This document shows positions 6,492 through 6,533 of a stretch of DNA of 6,533 bases, in pieces. How positions within the stretch are numbered: the first letter of the stretch is position 1; each line of letters starts with the position of its first letter. A program made the translations under genes and the position numbers. Source of the DNA: Firmicutes bacterium CAG:110 (GTDB lineage: Bacteria; Bacillota; Clostridia; Oscillospirales; Oscillospiraceae); assembly GCA_000434635.1 (NCBI GenBank), contig HF988086.1, forward strand, positions 20,924 to 27,456. The letters run 5' to 3'. Under the pieces are notes generated by a model. The model was not told the DNA's origin, did not search any database, and saw only the letters and a list, made by a program, of their open reading frames with translations.

Positions 6492-6533
6492 CCACAGTGT
6501 TATCCGATTCAAAAAAAGGCGAACCGCGTGAAG
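6492..6533 (+). other. Start of the region downstream of asnS (cut by window edge)
   Basis: Only 42 nt are visible after the TAA stop. They hold a run of seven A (6511-6517) followed by GGCGAACCGCG. This could be the left half of an intrinsic terminator whose right half lies beyond the window, but the pairing partner is not visible. Confidence 0.2.

Overview
The window looks like chromosomal DNA from a moderately GC-rich, low-redundancy Gram-positive gut bacterium. The best guess is a clostridial member of the Oscillospiraceae/Ruminococcaceae type. This is an inference from four things: Firmicute-style ribosome binding sites (AAAGGAG, GAGGAG, AGAGGA), near-consensus SigA promoters, a five-helix LtaS-type membrane phosphotransferase, and a secreted glycine-rich protein with ATC-x-G-x-C repeats of a kind common in gut Clostridia. 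No marker fixes the genus.

Layout. (1) Positions 35-2114, minus strand: a gene for a secreted repeat protein. It has a signal peptide, a glycine-rich GAGIGGG repeat region, several cysteine-containing repeats and a distinct C-terminal domain. It cannot be read through as it stands. The frame changes three times (near 1120, 580 and 450), and each change coincides with a repeat-sized insertion or deletion whose length is not a multiple of three. The readable product is a 393-residue N-terminal piece (933-2114). The rest survives as open but displaced fragments. (2) Positions 2115-2386: a 272-nt divergent intergenic region with two back-to-back, very good promoters. (3) Positions 2387-2911, plus strand: a GNAT-family acetyltransferase. 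(4) Positions 2913-2963: a strong hairpin with T tracts on both sides, a bidirectional terminator between convergent genes. (5) Positions 2962-4881, minus strand: an LtaS/MdoB-type (alkaline phosphatase superfamily) membrane phosphoglycerol transferase with its catalytic residues present. (6) Positions 4882-5099: a second divergent intergenic region, AT-rich, with a promoter for each side and a long hairpin in the asnS leader. (7) Positions 5100-6491, plus strand: asparaginyl-tRNA synthetase (asnS), full length.

Every gene appears to be its own transcription unit: the order is minus, plus, minus, plus, with a promoter or terminator at each boundary. No operon or dedicated functional system links them. 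asnS is housekeeping translation, the LtaS-like enzyme serves the cell envelope, and the repeat protein is exported. No RNA gene, CRISPR array, insertion sequence or phage gene was seen. I did not find a convincing new system. The most unusual object is the repeat-shuffled, frame-broken surface protein gene at the left end.
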